The notes below the pieces were generated by a model. The model made no database searches and was not told the origin of the DNA. It saw only the letters and a program-made list of their open reading frames with translations. A program made the position numbers and the translations under genes. From Ancylomarina salipaludis (GTDB lineage: Bacteria; Bacteroidota; Bacteroidia; Bacteroidales; Marinifilaceae), in contig NZ_SAXA01000005.1 in the NCBI RefSeq assembly GCF_004122035.1, forward strand, positions 1 to 64,000: a stretch of DNA of 64,000 nucleotides, read 5' to 3'. Of the stretch, positions 18,064-27,190 are shown piece by piece (position 1 is the first letter of the stretch; every line of letters begins with the position of its first letter).

Positions 18064-19203
18064 ATGAATAAAATTAAAACAATACTTGTTTGTTTGTCTT
18101 TCTGTCTGTTTTTTTGTCAGGAATCATACGCTCAACTGCAATCAGATAGTAAAGATCATGCCGGGATTAAATTTGAGCATAGCTCTTGGCAGGAGATTAT
18201 TAAGAAAGCTAAAAATGAAAACAAACTCATTTTTATCGATGCTTATACAAGCTGGTGTGGTCCCTGTAAAATGATGGCAAAGAATGTTTTTACAGACACA
18301 GAAGTTGGAACTTTCTTCAACCAGAATTTCGTTAATGTGAAATTTGATATGGAGAAAGAACCAGGTTTAAGTCTGAAATCAAAACTGCGGGTTACTGCCT
18401 ATCCAACTTTGATTTTTATTGATGCTAACGAAAAGATTGTTCATAAGGCTGTTGGTTCCATGCCCAAATCTGACTTCCTGAAATTTGCTAATAAAGCTTT
18501 AAAAGGTGAGATGAATCTTTCTGATTACAACGAAATTTATGAAAAAGAAGGCGTTTCTGATTACAAGTTTCTGGTCAATTACTTGAAGGTGCTTGAATCT
18601 GCAGGTGAAAATGTAAAACTGAAGATGGTTATCGGAAAATATTTTGATGACTTGACTTCTGATAAGTTACTAAGCCGGGAAAACTGGGATCTGGTAAAAA
18701 AGTATATCAACAATACAGATAATAAAGCTTTTCAATACTTATTGAATAATCAAGAGAAATTTGAAAACTTGTTTGGCGAAAAAGAAGTAGGTGATAAGAT
18801 TTATTACACATTCTTGCGTCAAGGGAACCAACTATGTGATAAAACAGAATCAGGAGATTTTCATTTAAATCTGGAAAGAAAATCACAATTCGAAGCTGAT
18901 CTTGAAAAGTTCAATATTAAGGATAAAGCTATGATTTTGGCTTATTCTGAGATTTCTACTGCCAGAAGCCTGAACGATTGGAAGACTTTTGTGAGTACTG
19001 TTTCGAAGTACTTAAAATCGGGCTTAATTGATAAAAGTGTCATGTCCTTATACAATTATGCCTTACCTGTAAACCGGGCTGCTGATGATAAGGAGCTTCG
19101 TGCTGAGGCCGCCAAGTGGTGCGATATGGGGCTGGCTACTGAAAATTTAGATGCTGGATTTAAAAATACTTTTCTGAAGCTGAAAGCTGAATTGCTGAAG
19201 TAA
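18064..19203 (+). CDS. Exported thioredoxin-fold protein with C-terminal helical domain
   Basis: 379 residues from the ATG at 18064 (MNKIKTIL), preferred over an upstream in-frame ATG because it opens a clean signal peptide (hydrophobic 5-18, cleavage near SYAQ). The thioredoxin domain (about 35-150) has the redox motif SWCGPCKMM with Cys65 and Cys68 and a cis-Pro in AYPTLIF. The C-terminal 220 residues are helical without a family I can name. It should act in the periplasm as an oxidoreductase. The next gene encodes a clear paralogue, and both follow the SusC/SusD pair. Confidence 0.9.
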   Translation: MNKIKTILVCLSFCLFFCQESYAQLQSDSKDHAGIKFEHSSWQEIIKKAKNENKLIFIDAYTSWCGPCKMMAKNVFTDTEVGTFFNQNFVNVKFDMEKEPGLSLKSKLRVTAYPTLIFIDANEKIVHKAVGSMPKSDFLKFANKALKGEMNLSDYNEIYEKEGVSDYKFLVNYLKVLESAGENVKLKMVIGKYFDDLTSDKLLSRENWDLVKKYINNTDNKAFQYLLNNQEKFENLFGEKEVGDKIYYTFLRQGNQLCDKTESGDFHLNLERKSQFEADLEKFNIKDKAMILAYSEISTARSLNDWKTFVSTVSKYLKSGLIDKSVMSLYNYALPVNRAADDKELRAEAAKWCDMGLATENLDAGFKNTFLKLKAELLK

Positions 19204-19435
19204 AAGGCAGAATTTGTAATTATTACAATATTTAACATTTTCTTTTTAGGGATAAAGTAAAATGTCGGGGTCTTTAAACTGATGACGTGAAATTTGCTTC
19301 GGATGAGTGACGCATATCTCGTCGTAACTAAAAGGATTATAATCTATTAATTATTATCGGACGATCTACTTTATGGCTTTGGCAGCTGGCAGGCTGTTTT
19401 GTCTCGGCAATAGAATACTTATTTAAAATAATAAC

Positions 19436-20692
19436 ATGAAAAATTTACTAACAGTGATTGTATTGGCTCTTTCGGGGCTTTTTATTTCTACAGCTTCAAT
19501 GGCACAGAATCGTTCTGTTGAGTTTGAACATGCAAAATGGGACAAGGTTTTAAAAAAGGCTAAGAAGAGCAATAAATTGATTTTTGTTGACTGCTATACT
19601 TCTTGGTGCGGACCATGTAAGATGATGGCCAAGGATGTGTTTACACAGGATCATGTTGCTGATTATTTCAATGCCAATTTTGTGAACTATAAGCTCGATA
19701 TGGAAAAAGGAGAGGGGCCTGCTCTAAAGCCAGGTTGGAAAATTAATGCTTATCCTACTTTTCTGGTAATTAATGCAAAAGGTGAAGTTATTCATCGTGT
19801 TGTCGGAGCTTATAGTGCTGATGAGTTTATCGCTTATATAAAAGAAGCGCAATCGGATGACAAAAATTTTGCTGCTTTGCAAAAAGAGTACGAAGCGGGG
19901 AAACGCGATGGCGAGTTTATGTTTTCTTATTTACGATCGCTGCGTATGGCTAACCTGGGAAAGGAAGAAGCAGAAAAGGCTGATGTTTATATTTCAAGTC
20001 TGAAAAAAGAGGATTTGTTGAAAAAGGAAAACTGGAATATTGTGAAGTATTTCATGAAGAATCCGGCAACCGACGAGTTTCGTTTTCTTGTAAAGAATAG
20101 AGCTAAGTTAGCTGAAGTGCTCGGCGCTGAGGAAGTGGATGCCAAGATTTATAAAACTTATAATAAGAAGATTGAAGAATATTCATACTTCTATCCTGGG
20201 AAAGGCCGTGTATATGACAAAAAAGGCTTTGATGCTTTGATTACTGATCTTCAAAACTCAAATTACGATAAGGCTTCTGAGTTGATTGCTATAGCTTTAA
20301 AGAATGAATATTCCCGTTTGAATGATTGGGACAAATATGCTTACACTATTGATGCAGCTCTTGATTTTTCTTTAGTGAGAGAAAATGCAGACAAATTCAG
20401 ATATTTCGATTCTGCAGCTTCGACCATTGCTAAAGTATCAAAAGACAAAGATTTATTGCTAAAAGCACTTCGCTGGGCTGATTATGCAGCCAGAAATGAA
20501 ACTCGTCCTGAGCACAAATCGGGTTATTTGGCAACCAAAGCTAACCTTTTAGAGTTGGTTGGTAATGTTGAAGAAGCTAAGGCAACACAATCCGCGTCTA
20601 AAAAAGCAGATTTAGAAGCAGAGAAAGCTGGAACAAAGATTATTTCTGTGCCAATGATTAGAATGGGGGGAATGAAACCAGCAAAGAAATAA
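19436..20692 (+). CDS. Exported thioredoxin-fold protein, paralogue of the preceding gene
   Basis: 418 residues. Signal peptide 1-23 (SMAQ). The thioredoxin domain has TSWCGPCKMMAKDVF with Cys58 and Cys61 and cis-Pro in AYPTFLV. A helical C-terminal half resembles that of the gene before it, ending in a Lys/Ala-rich tail (about 380-418). Both chains share the EHxxW...KxAKxxNKLIF opening and the same active site, indicating tandem duplication. The partner substrate is unknown; periplasmic disulfide or heme-related chemistry are options but nothing here decides. Confidence 0.9.
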   Translation: MKNLLTVIVLALSGLFISTASMAQNRSVEFEHAKWDKVLKKAKKSNKLIFVDCYTSWCGPCKMMAKDVFTQDHVADYFNANFVNYKLDMEKGEGPALKPGWKINAYPTFLVINAKGEVIHRVVGAYSADEFIAYIKEAQSDDKNFAALQKEYEAGKRDGEFMFSYLRSLRMANLGKEEAEKADVYISSLKKEDLLKKENWNIVKYFMKNPATDEFRFLVKNRAKLAEVLGAEEVDAKIYKTYNKKIEEYSYFYPGKGRVYDKKGFDALITDLQNSNYDKASELIAIALKNEYSRLNDWDKYAYTIDAALDFSLVRENADKFRYFDSAASTIAKVSKDKDLLLKALRWADYAARNETRPEHKSGYLATKANLLELVGNVEEAKATQSASKKADLEAEKAGTKIISVPMIRMGGMKPAKK

Positions 20693-20844
20693 TAAGAAAT
20701 GGCTGAGGTTCCATAAATATTAGTACTACAGCATACAATTTAACGATATATAATTCTAACTGATTGCATCTATTTTGGTTTGGCAGAATCAATATAAGAA
20801 TAGCAATCACAACCCAATGTTTATTGGGACTAAAATATTAAAAA

Positions 20845-21975
20845 ATGAAAAATTTACTTGTTGCATTTTTAGCATTAATTCTTTGCTCGTGCCAGGCACC
20901 AGTTAAAGATACCATTACGATTCATGGAAAAGTGAAATTTCCTGATAATCGGTTTAAAATGAATATTATTAAGCGAAATGGTTTTGATAAAACCATAGTC
21001 GATTCTGTAGCAGTGAATCCTGATGGGACTTATAAGTTTGAGATGAAGGTGGATAAGCCAGGTGTTTACACCTTGGATTGTCAGAAGTGGCAGTCGGTTC
21101 AATTTTGGGCTGAAGATGAAGATTTAAAAGTTGATTTCAGGGGCCAGGATACGGCTAAAATGAAGATTAAAAATCCGCCTTATGTTTATATTGATGGTGG
21201 TAAAAGTAATGAGGTAATGAATTTGTTATCTTATAATTACTATCGTAATTACCAAAGTATGATTGCTGCCGGAAAGGTTATGTATGAGGCTTCATTGTCA
21301 GATTGTGAAAAGTGGAAAGAAGTTGCCGGTAAAGGTTATAATGCTTGTTATGACGATCTTGATGCCAGAACCCGTTATATCGCAGAACATTACGCTGATC
21401 GTAATTCAATTATCTCGGTATTGAGTTCTTTAAGAAAAGAAAGTGATAAACCTTTGGTTGAGAAAATTATTAAAACTTTGGAGGCAAAGAATCCGAATTA
21501 CCAGCCTTTAATTGATTACAAAAATGCCAGAGATGAAGCAATTGCTCAAAAAGAAAGATTAGCGATTGGAAAAGAAGCGCCAATTTTTGAATTCCCTGAT
21601 GTAGATGGAAAAATGATTAATCTTAAGGATTTCAGAGGTAACTATCTGATTGTAGACTTTTGGGCATCGTGGTGCGGCCCATGCCGTAATGAAATTCCTC
21701 ATTTGAAAGAAACTTACGAGCATTATAAAGATAAAGGTGTTAATATTCTGAGTGTGTCTATTGACAAGAGCAAGAATGCCTGGAAAAAAGCAATGCGTCA
21801 GGAAAATATGCCTTGGCCACAAATTCAAGCACCAGGTGCAGGAAAAGATATCATGAAAGAATATCAGTTTAGCGGTATTCCTTATATTATTCTTTTGGAT
21901 AAAGAAGGGAAGATTGTTGGTAAACAATTGCGAGGAAAGTCTTTAACAGAGAAGTTGGAATCAATTTTTAAATAA
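20845..21975 (+). CDS. TlpA-like thiol-disulfide oxidoreductase lipoprotein with DUF4369-type N-terminus
   Basis: 376 residues. The N-terminus (LALILCSC) is a lipobox with lipidation at Cys15 or Cys17. Residues 20-120 form a beta-rich DUF4369-like domain (ITIHGKVKFPDNRF, WAEDEDLKVDF). Residues about 230-376 are a TlpA/ResA thioredoxin domain with FWASWCGPCRNEIPH (CGPC about 276-279) and cis-Pro in SGIPYIILLD. Such proteins reduce disulfides on the periplasmic face. It ends 5 nt before the SRPBCC gene, so the two share an operon. Confidence 0.92.
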   Translation: MKNLLVAFLALILCSCQAPVKDTITIHGKVKFPDNRFKMNIIKRNGFDKTIVDSVAVNPDGTYKFEMKVDKPGVYTLDCQKWQSVQFWAEDEDLKVDFRGQDTAKMKIKNPPYVYIDGGKSNEVMNLLSYNYYRNYQSMIAAGKVMYEASLSDCEKWKEVAGKGYNACYDDLDARTRYIAEHYADRNSIISVLSSLRKESDKPLVEKIIKTLEAKNPNYQPLIDYKNARDEAIAQKERLAIGKEAPIFEFPDVDGKMINLKDFRGNYLIVDFWASWCGPCRNEIPHLKETYEHYKDKGVNILSVSIDKSKNAWKKAMRQENMPWPQIQAPGAGKDIMKEYQFSGIPYIILLDKEGKIVGKQLRGKSLTEKLESIFK

Positions 21976-21980
21976 GAAAG

Positions 21981-22505
21981 ATGAAGAATACAATATCAAA
22001 GTTTTGCTTGATTGTTTTACTGTTGGTTGGAATTTCAGCCAGTGCTTTTTCACAAATGAAACCTGCTAAAATGTTACCGCCTAAAGTGAAAAGAATAGTA
22101 ACGATAAAGGCTCCGGCTAATGAAGTGTGGAAGTTGATTGCATCGCTTGAGAAAGTAGAAGAATATGCGCCTGCAATAGTAAAATCATCTTCAGCAGACG
22201 GACAAGGTCGGGATGCCGTTAGAGAAATGAAAATGGTTGATGGATCAGATCGATTAGAAACCGTTTTGATTTTTGACCCGGATAACAAGCACATTTGTTT
22301 CATTCCTTTCGATGAGTATATGCCAGCTGAATATGTGGCAGTTCATATTTATGTTACTGCACAGGGACCTAATAAATGTAAGGTGTCATATAGAGGCTAC
22401 TTAAATGTGAAAGAAGGACAATCAGAAGGTAAGTTGATTAGGCAGTTGGGATCTGAGTTTACTCAAACACTCAATGGATTAAAAGCTTACATGGAAGCTC
22501 AGTAA
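21981..22505 (+). CDS. Exported SRPBCC-family protein
   Basis: 174 residues with a signal peptide (about 1-25, ending AFSQ) and a START/Bet-v-1-like helix-grip fold. Visible marks are VTIKAPANEVWKLIASLE (about 37-54), the following VEEYAPAIVKSSS, and the long C-terminal helix with FTQTLNGLKAYMEAQ. Members bind hydrophobic ligands or act as cyclases; no specific ligand can be assigned. Last gene of the plus-strand cluster, followed by a strong terminator. Confidence 0.8.
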   Translation: MKNTISKFCLIVLLLVGISASAFSQMKPAKMLPPKVKRIVTIKAPANEVWKLIASLEKVEEYAPAIVKSSSADGQGRDAVREMKMVDGSDRLETVLIFDPDNKHICFIPFDEYMPAEYVAVHIYVTAQGPNKCKVSYRGYLNVKEGQSEGKLIRQLGSEFTQTLNGLKAYMEAQ

Positions 22506-22524
22506 GTTTGATTAATTAAAAATA

Positions 22525-22565
22525 AAAGGTGAGAGTTCAGCGATGAAGTTCTCACCTTTTTTTGT
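22525..22565 (+). terminator. Rho-independent terminator ending the SusC/D-thioredoxin locus
   Basis: AAGGTGAGA pairs with TCTCACCTT (22527-22535 with 22549-22557) and a run of T follows. Confidence 0.85.
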
Positions 22566-22636
22566 TATTACTTTACCCTTGCGTGAGTTGATATTGAGTA
22601 TGTATTATCTTTTCTTTTGAGTACTGGGTTCTAACT

Positions 22637-22984
22637 CTATTGGATTAGAAATTTTATCCACAAACAATCCTGAAAATCGGTGGACATATGAAGTAACAAG
22701 CCAATGGCTATAATTCGTGATTTTGGAAAGAAAACCATAATAAAATAAGCTGCAATGGCATGATAGGAGTGCAGGGGATGGAAACCAATACTGCATCGTC
22801 CTGCTTCGAATATAGGCGTGGCTAATAAATGATCCAAATCAACCAGCATGCTTGCAAGCATTATCAGCCAAGCCTTTTTCCATTGGTCCCGAAAAAAGAA
22901 CCAGGCTACAGCTCCAGGAAATAAAAGATGTAAGCTGTAATGCACAATCATTTGCAGGCTATACAGCAGTTCTGTCGTATTCAT
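22637..22984 (-). CDS. Small membrane protein, DUF6122/YdjM-like
   Basis: 115 residues from the ATG at 22984 (MNTTELLYSLQ); an upstream in-frame start would add an unlikely leader. Three or four membrane segments are visible, with conserved-looking His/Asp residues: HYSLHLLFPG near the start, MLVDLDHLLA in the middle, HPLHSYHA and LLHMSTDFQD near the end. The His/Asp pattern is like that of YdjM-type membrane metal-dependent hydrolases, but function is unproven. It lies just downstream of, and on the same strand as, the DUF5106-type thioredoxin gene. Confidence 0.75.
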   Translation of the reverse strand: MNTTELLYSLQMIVHYSLHLLFPGAVAWFFFRDQWKKAWLIMLASMLVDLDHLLATPIFEAGRCSIGFHPLHSYHAIAAYFIMVFFPKSRIIAIGLLLHMSTDFQDCLWIKFLIQ

Positions 22985-23069
22985 TCGGATGGATTTGTTT
23001 TTTATAATTAAGAGCGAAGTAAAAAAGCTACCCCAGTAGGATAGCTTAAGTGTCATAATTTAAACTTGT

Positions 23070-24512
23070 TTATGATTTTTCGGCTTTCACTTTTCGTTCA
23101 TGATCGAGGAAGCCCTTTAGATTTTCTAAATCCAATCGTTTAGCAATGATCTTTTTATTTTTATCTAAAAGGTAAATGGTTGGCGTTGAATACACATCGT
23201 AAAAGATTCTAAAATTGCTTTGATAGTTGGGATCGTAGCAATTCACAAAGTCATAGAGTACGTTATCCTCAATGTATTTTTGCCAGGCTTCTTTATCTTG
23301 CTGTGTGTAAATCGCCATTATTTTGATGCCTAAGTCTTTATATGGTTCAAGTATTTCAGGTATTAGGTGAGGAGTTACTTTTTTACAGTGTCCACAGTCG
23401 GTTTCAAAGAAATACAGAATGGTGTAGTTGGCATCAATTTCATGAAGCCTCACAAATTCGCCGTCAATGGTTTCAAGAGCCAAGTCCTGGGCCTTCATAT
23501 CAAGTAAATTGTATTGAAGCTTAATCACTCGCTCCTTTATATTAGCCATCAGCGTTGAGTCGGCCCAGGTGGCTTGTCCACTCAAATAGTAACGTCTGGC
23601 CAAATCGACAAAAGCAGCATCGACACCCATTATTTTTGATTTAATGGCATAATTAAGCGCATACTGCGTGTAATACTGGAAACATTTTTTGTTTGGTCGG
23701 GCTTGTTCAATCAACTTGACAGATTCTTTTACAATAGAATCGCGTTGTTGAATGAGTATGTTTTCGAAGAAAAACTTCAGTTTATCTTTTAGCAAAGGGG
23801 TGCGCAGGTATCTATCGTCAGCAGGATTCAGATTTGATAAATAATGATTTTTGGTCCAAAGGTAATTTCTGAGTTTTATTTCTTTTTCTCTGTCAGGAAC
23901 ATCGGAAGCAATCGAGTCGCTGAAATCCGGAGCTTCAGGTGAAAGCGTAAAGTTGGCAAACTCGGATACAAAGCTGGGTTTAGGGAATTTTTCATTTAAG
24001 GTTTTGATGTAGGCTTTCACTTCTTTATCGGCTTTTTCAAAAAGTGCCCGGTATTCAGCCTTGGCTTTTTCATCTTTAAGTTTGTCTTTATATTCCGCCT
24101 GTAGTTTTCGGCTGTTTTCAGTTTTTTCTTTCATAAATTTCTGAAAGTCAGCGAAAGCCTCACTTTCCTCTGATCCTTTTATGGTAAGCATATTGACAAA
24201 ATCTTCTGAGTTCGATTTGATTGAGAATTCCTGATCATTGCCAATCAAGAGATCGAAGTATTTTTGTGAGGGCAAATAAACCACGTAGATGCCTTGATCC
24301 AGTAGACTATCCTTTTGAAACAAGCCAACACCATTGACAAGTTGGGTGGTATCATCGGCAAAAATTCGCCCATCTAGATAGTGGGCAAGGTAAGCAGAGC
24401 TATCACTAACATTCTCAAGTTTGATATCAATTTTTAAGTTTTGAGCATGAGCGCTAAAACTTCCAAAAAAAACTGCAGAAAGCAGCATGAAAGATCTGTA
24501 AAGTAATTTCAT
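23070..24512 (-). CDS. Periplasmic thioredoxin-like protein with DUF4369/DUF5106-type domains
   Basis: 480 residues. Signal peptide 1-23 (SAHAQ). The N-terminal beta-domain (about 25-120) looks like DUF4369; a helical middle (about 120-340) is DUF5106-like. The C-terminal thioredoxin fold (about 345-475) carries FFETDCGHCKKVTPH (CGHC near 371-374) and cis-Pro in YSTPTIYLLD. It is a membrane- or periplasm-facing redox protein, the fourth thioredoxin-fold gene in 7 kb, but on the opposite strand from the other three and so in a separate transcript. Confidence 0.88.
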   Translation of the reverse strand: MKLLYRSFMLLSAVFFGSFSAHAQNLKIDIKLENVSDSSAYLAHYLDGRIFADDTTQLVNGVGLFQKDSLLDQGIYVVYLPSQKYFDLLIGNDQEFSIKSNSEDFVNMLTIKGSEESEAFADFQKFMKEKTENSRKLQAEYKDKLKDEKAKAEYRALFEKADKEVKAYIKTLNEKFPKPSFVSEFANFTLSPEAPDFSDSIASDVPDREKEIKLRNYLWTKNHYLSNLNPADDRYLRTPLLKDKLKFFFENILIQQRDSIVKESVKLIEQARPNKKCFQYYTQYALNYAIKSKIMGVDAAFVDLARRYYLSGQATWADSTLMANIKERVIKLQYNLLDMKAQDLALETIDGEFVRLHEIDANYTILYFFETDCGHCKKVTPHLIPEILEPYKDLGIKIMAIYTQQDKEAWQKYIEDNVLYDFVNCYDPNYQSNFRIFYDVYSTPTIYLLDKNKKIIAKRLDLENLKGFLDHERKVKAEKS

Positions 24513-24781
24513 GTGTATTATATGATAGGTGAAAAATTTAAAGCTGAAAATTACGAAATATTGGAATTAAAATAGCCGATCTTATGAATTGAAACGTCAA
24601 TAATTGTTAATTGAATCATAAATACCGTAATTTGCATCGGCTTTGTGGTTTTGAAGGGGAAAATTATGTTGTGATTTTCCAGCGTATAACTTTCAGTTAA
24701 TAGATTATGGAGAGACTTGATTGATATCTAATAATCAATTGCTATTTTTAGGGTCTCAAAAAAAATAAAACATTATTAAGC

Positions 24782-26071
24782 ATGACAAAAGAATTTCAAG
24801 CGACTCAATATAAACTGGAATCCGTAAAAACAGGTAAACGATTTGAAGATGAAGGTTGGACCTTGGATGCTCCGGGCGAAAGTGATCCGTCATTAATTCG
24901 AGCGATCTACGAAAATAAACAATTGGAAGTAAAGGATAATTCTTTAGGGATTTATAAGTTTTCTGATTGGTTGCCAATTCGTAAAACCCTGGAAGGTTCT
25001 TCAGCGCCTGCAACTTACAAGAGTGAAGGTTTAGCAAAGTATTTAGGCTTAAATAATTTGTATATCACGTTTAGTGGGTATTGGCCAGAGAAAGGGGCTA
25101 ATTTTCGTACCTGTTCATTTAAAGAGACTGAGGCATATGCGGTAAGTGGTCGATTGAATTCAACCGATCAGGTTTTGGTTGTAGCTTCTGCTGGTAATAC
25201 GGCCAGAGCTTTTGCTCGTGTTTGTTCTGATAATAATATTCCTTTGCTACTTTCAGTACCAGAGGATAACCTGTCGGCACTTTGGTTCGATGAGCCAATT
25301 AAAGATAATGTGCGTTTGATTGCAACCAAATCGGGAAGTGATTATTTTGATGCCATACATCTGTCGAATTTGGCTTGTGCTTTGGATGGCTTCGTGGCCG
25401 AAGGTGGAGCTAAGAATGTCGCTCGTCGCGATGGTATGGGAACGACGGTTCTTTCAGCGGTTAGTGAGATTGGTCAGATTCCTGATTATTACTTTCAGGC
25501 TGTAGGAAGTGGAACGGGTGCTATTGCTGCCTGGGAAGCGAATCTTCGTTTTATTGAAGATGGTCGTTATGGTCAGAACAAGATGAAGTTGATGGTTTCT
25601 CAGAATGCACCATTTCTTCCTATACACGATGCCTGGAAAGCAGATTCTCGCGCCATGTTGCCATTGGAGGATGAGTTGGCACGGAAGCAGGTTGAAGAGA
25701 TTGATGCAAAAGTATTGTCGAATCGTAAACCGCCATACCCAATTGCCGGAGGTTTGTTCGATGCGATGAAAGATGCCGGAGGTGATGTTCTCGTTGCCAG
25801 CAATGAGGAAGCGCTTGAAGCAGCCAAACTATTTCTGGAAACTGAAGGAAACGATATTCATCCCGCAGCTGCTGTTGCAGTTGCTACCTTGGTCAAACAA
25901 GCTCAGGAAGGCAAGCTTGATAAAGATGCCTGCATCATGCTAAATATCACAGGAGGTGGTGAAGAGCGAATCAAGAGAGAAAAAGAAGTGATTTATCTTA
26001 AGCCTTCACATGTTTTTGATATCGATCCAGATATGGAAACTGTAAGAGAAGTGCTGGAAAAGTTATTCTAG
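24782..26071 (+). CDS. Cysteate synthase (PLP-dependent, threonine-synthase-like)
   Basis: 429 residues. The FSGYWPEKGANFRTCSFKE stretch (97-115) holds the PLP lysine (Lys114) in the setting typical of cysteate synthase; ASAGNTARAF (substrate loop) and AVGSGTGAIA (phosphate loop) also match. The enzyme makes L-cysteate from O-phosphoserine and sulfite. In methanogens this feeds coenzyme M; in Bacteroidota it supplies the head group of sulfonolipids (capnoids). It is monocistronic, ending in a perfect terminator. Ordinary threonine synthase is the main alternative, less likely because of the YWPEKGA segment. Confidence 0.85.
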   Translation: MTKEFQATQYKLESVKTGKRFEDEGWTLDAPGESDPSLIRAIYENKQLEVKDNSLGIYKFSDWLPIRKTLEGSSAPATYKSEGLAKYLGLNNLYITFSGYWPEKGANFRTCSFKETEAYAVSGRLNSTDQVLVVASAGNTARAFARVCSDNNIPLLLSVPEDNLSALWFDEPIKDNVRLIATKSGSDYFDAIHLSNLACALDGFVAEGGAKNVARRDGMGTTVLSAVSEIGQIPDYYFQAVGSGTGAIAAWEANLRFIEDGRYGQNKMKLMVSQNAPFLPIHDAWKADSRAMLPLEDELARKQVEEIDAKVLSNRKPPYPIAGGLFDAMKDAGGDVLVASNEEALEAAKLFLETEGNDIHPAAAVAVATLVKQAQEGKLDKDACIMLNITGGGEERIKREKEVIYLKPSHVFDIDPDMETVREVLEKLF

Positions 26072-26078
26072 TCTTGAA

Positions 26079-26127
26079 GGATAAAGGATAAAGGATAAAG
26101 GATAAAGGATAAAGGATAAAGGATAAA
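26079..26127. repeat. Tandem repeat, 7 copies of GGATAAA
   Basis: Seven exact head-to-tail copies of the 7-mer GGATAAA lie between the cysteate synthase stop codon and its terminator. Two more copies of the same unit occur near 56682. The copy number is probably variable between strains by slippage. Confidence 0.95.
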
Positions 26128-26161
26128 GCCGCGAATCAAAGATTTGATTTGCGGCTTTTTT
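26126..26161 (+). terminator. Rho-independent terminator of cysteate synthase
   Basis: AAGCCGC and GCGGCTT enclose an inner ATCAAA/TTTGAT stem and are followed by a T-run. The end of the 7-mer repeat overlaps the stem base. Confidence 0.88.
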
Positions 26162-26177
26162 GTGGATTAATAAGATC

Positions 26178-27092
26178 TTAGAATATTGAAAGTTCTGATT
26201 TTGTGGTCAGTAGTTCTAAGGCTAAAATACCCTTGTACGAATTCCCTTTCTTATTTAATCGGGGACTCCAGACAGCTACAGCGTATTTGCCTGGATGAAT
26301 GGCTACAATGCCGCCTCCAACTCCTGATTTGCCTGGTAAACCCACTTTAAATGAAAACTCACCCGCTTCGTCGTAAAAACCACAGCATTGCATAATGGCA
26401 TTAATACGTTTGGATTGACTGGTTGTGATGATGCGTTCATTTGAGTTTGGAATGCAACCATTATTGGCAAAAAGCAGGAAGGTTTGTGCCAATTCTTCAC
26501 AGGTCATTTCAATGGAACAAATATCGTAGTAGAAGTCTAAAACATCATCAATGGAGTTTTCGATATTATCAAATGATTTCATCATGTTGATGAGTGCTGC
26601 ATTTCTGTAACCATGTGCTTTTTCAGATGCTGAAATCTTTGGGTTGTAATTGATATTTGAGTTAAGAGCTAGTTTTTGTACAAAAGCCAGAAAATCATCC
26701 TTTGGATTTTCGAGTTGGCTCAGTAAGATATCGCAAATAACAATGGCTCCTGCATTAATAAATGGGTTTCGTGGAATGCCGTGTTCGTATTCCAGCTGAA
26801 CTAAGGAATTAAATGGTGTGCCGGATGGTTCAACTCCAACGCGTTTCCATATTTTAACCCCTTCGTTTTTAATTGCCAGGCAAAGCGATAAAACCTTAAT
26901 GATACTTTGGCATGAAAATTTTTCCTGATGATCGCCCAGACCATAACTGTTTCCTTCAAGTGAAATGTAATGAATGCCGAATTTATTGGGATTGATATTC
27001 GCCAATTCGGGTATATAACTTGCAACCTGTCCTTTGTCATTTTTATCTGCAAGTTCGGTGTAGATGTCCTGAAGTATCTGTTTTAGTTCCAT
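26178..27092 (-). CDS. glsA: Glutaminase
   Basis: 304 residues, the usual length. It hydrolyses glutamine to glutamate and ammonia in the cytoplasm. The serine-dependent beta-lactamase-like fold is marked by the SxxK pair in CQSIIKV (Ser63, Lys66), the NPFINAGAI segment (about 119-127), and the C-terminal GLPGKSGVGGGIVA loop (about 254-267). A TACATTTG box lies just upstream, and the gene stands alone between convergent and same-strand neighbours. Confidence 0.95.
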   Translation of the reverse strand: MELKQILQDIYTELADKNDKGQVASYIPELANINPNKFGIHYISLEGNSYGLGDHQEKFSCQSIIKVLSLCLAIKNEGVKIWKRVGVEPSGTPFNSLVQLEYEHGIPRNPFINAGAIVICDILLSQLENPKDDFLAFVQKLALNSNINYNPKISASEKAHGYRNAALINMMKSFDNIENSIDDVLDFYYDICSIEMTCEELAQTFLLFANNGCIPNSNERIITTSQSKRINAIMQCCGFYDEAGEFSFKVGLPGKSGVGGGIVAIHPGKYAVAVWSPRLNKKGNSYKGILALELLTTKSELSIF

Positions 27093-27113
27093 TGTTTAAT
27101 TTATTGTGGGGCG

Positions 27114-27121
27114 CAAATGTA
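27114..27121 (-). promoter_or_regulatory. -7 promoter box of glsA
   Basis: TACATTTG on the minus strand, 22 nt before the start codon, matches the Bacteroidota -7 consensus TAnnTTTG. No clear TTTG at the -33 spacing. Confidence 0.5.
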
Positions 27122-27190
27122 ATGAATTTGTTAATGTGTAAAGATGATTCATCAAACAAGTTTTACATCCTTTTACGGCTTGAATTATTT

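Noticed and set aside
26079-26127. CRISPR-like array
   Set aside because: Units are 7 bp, directly adjacent, with no spacers and no cas genes nearby.
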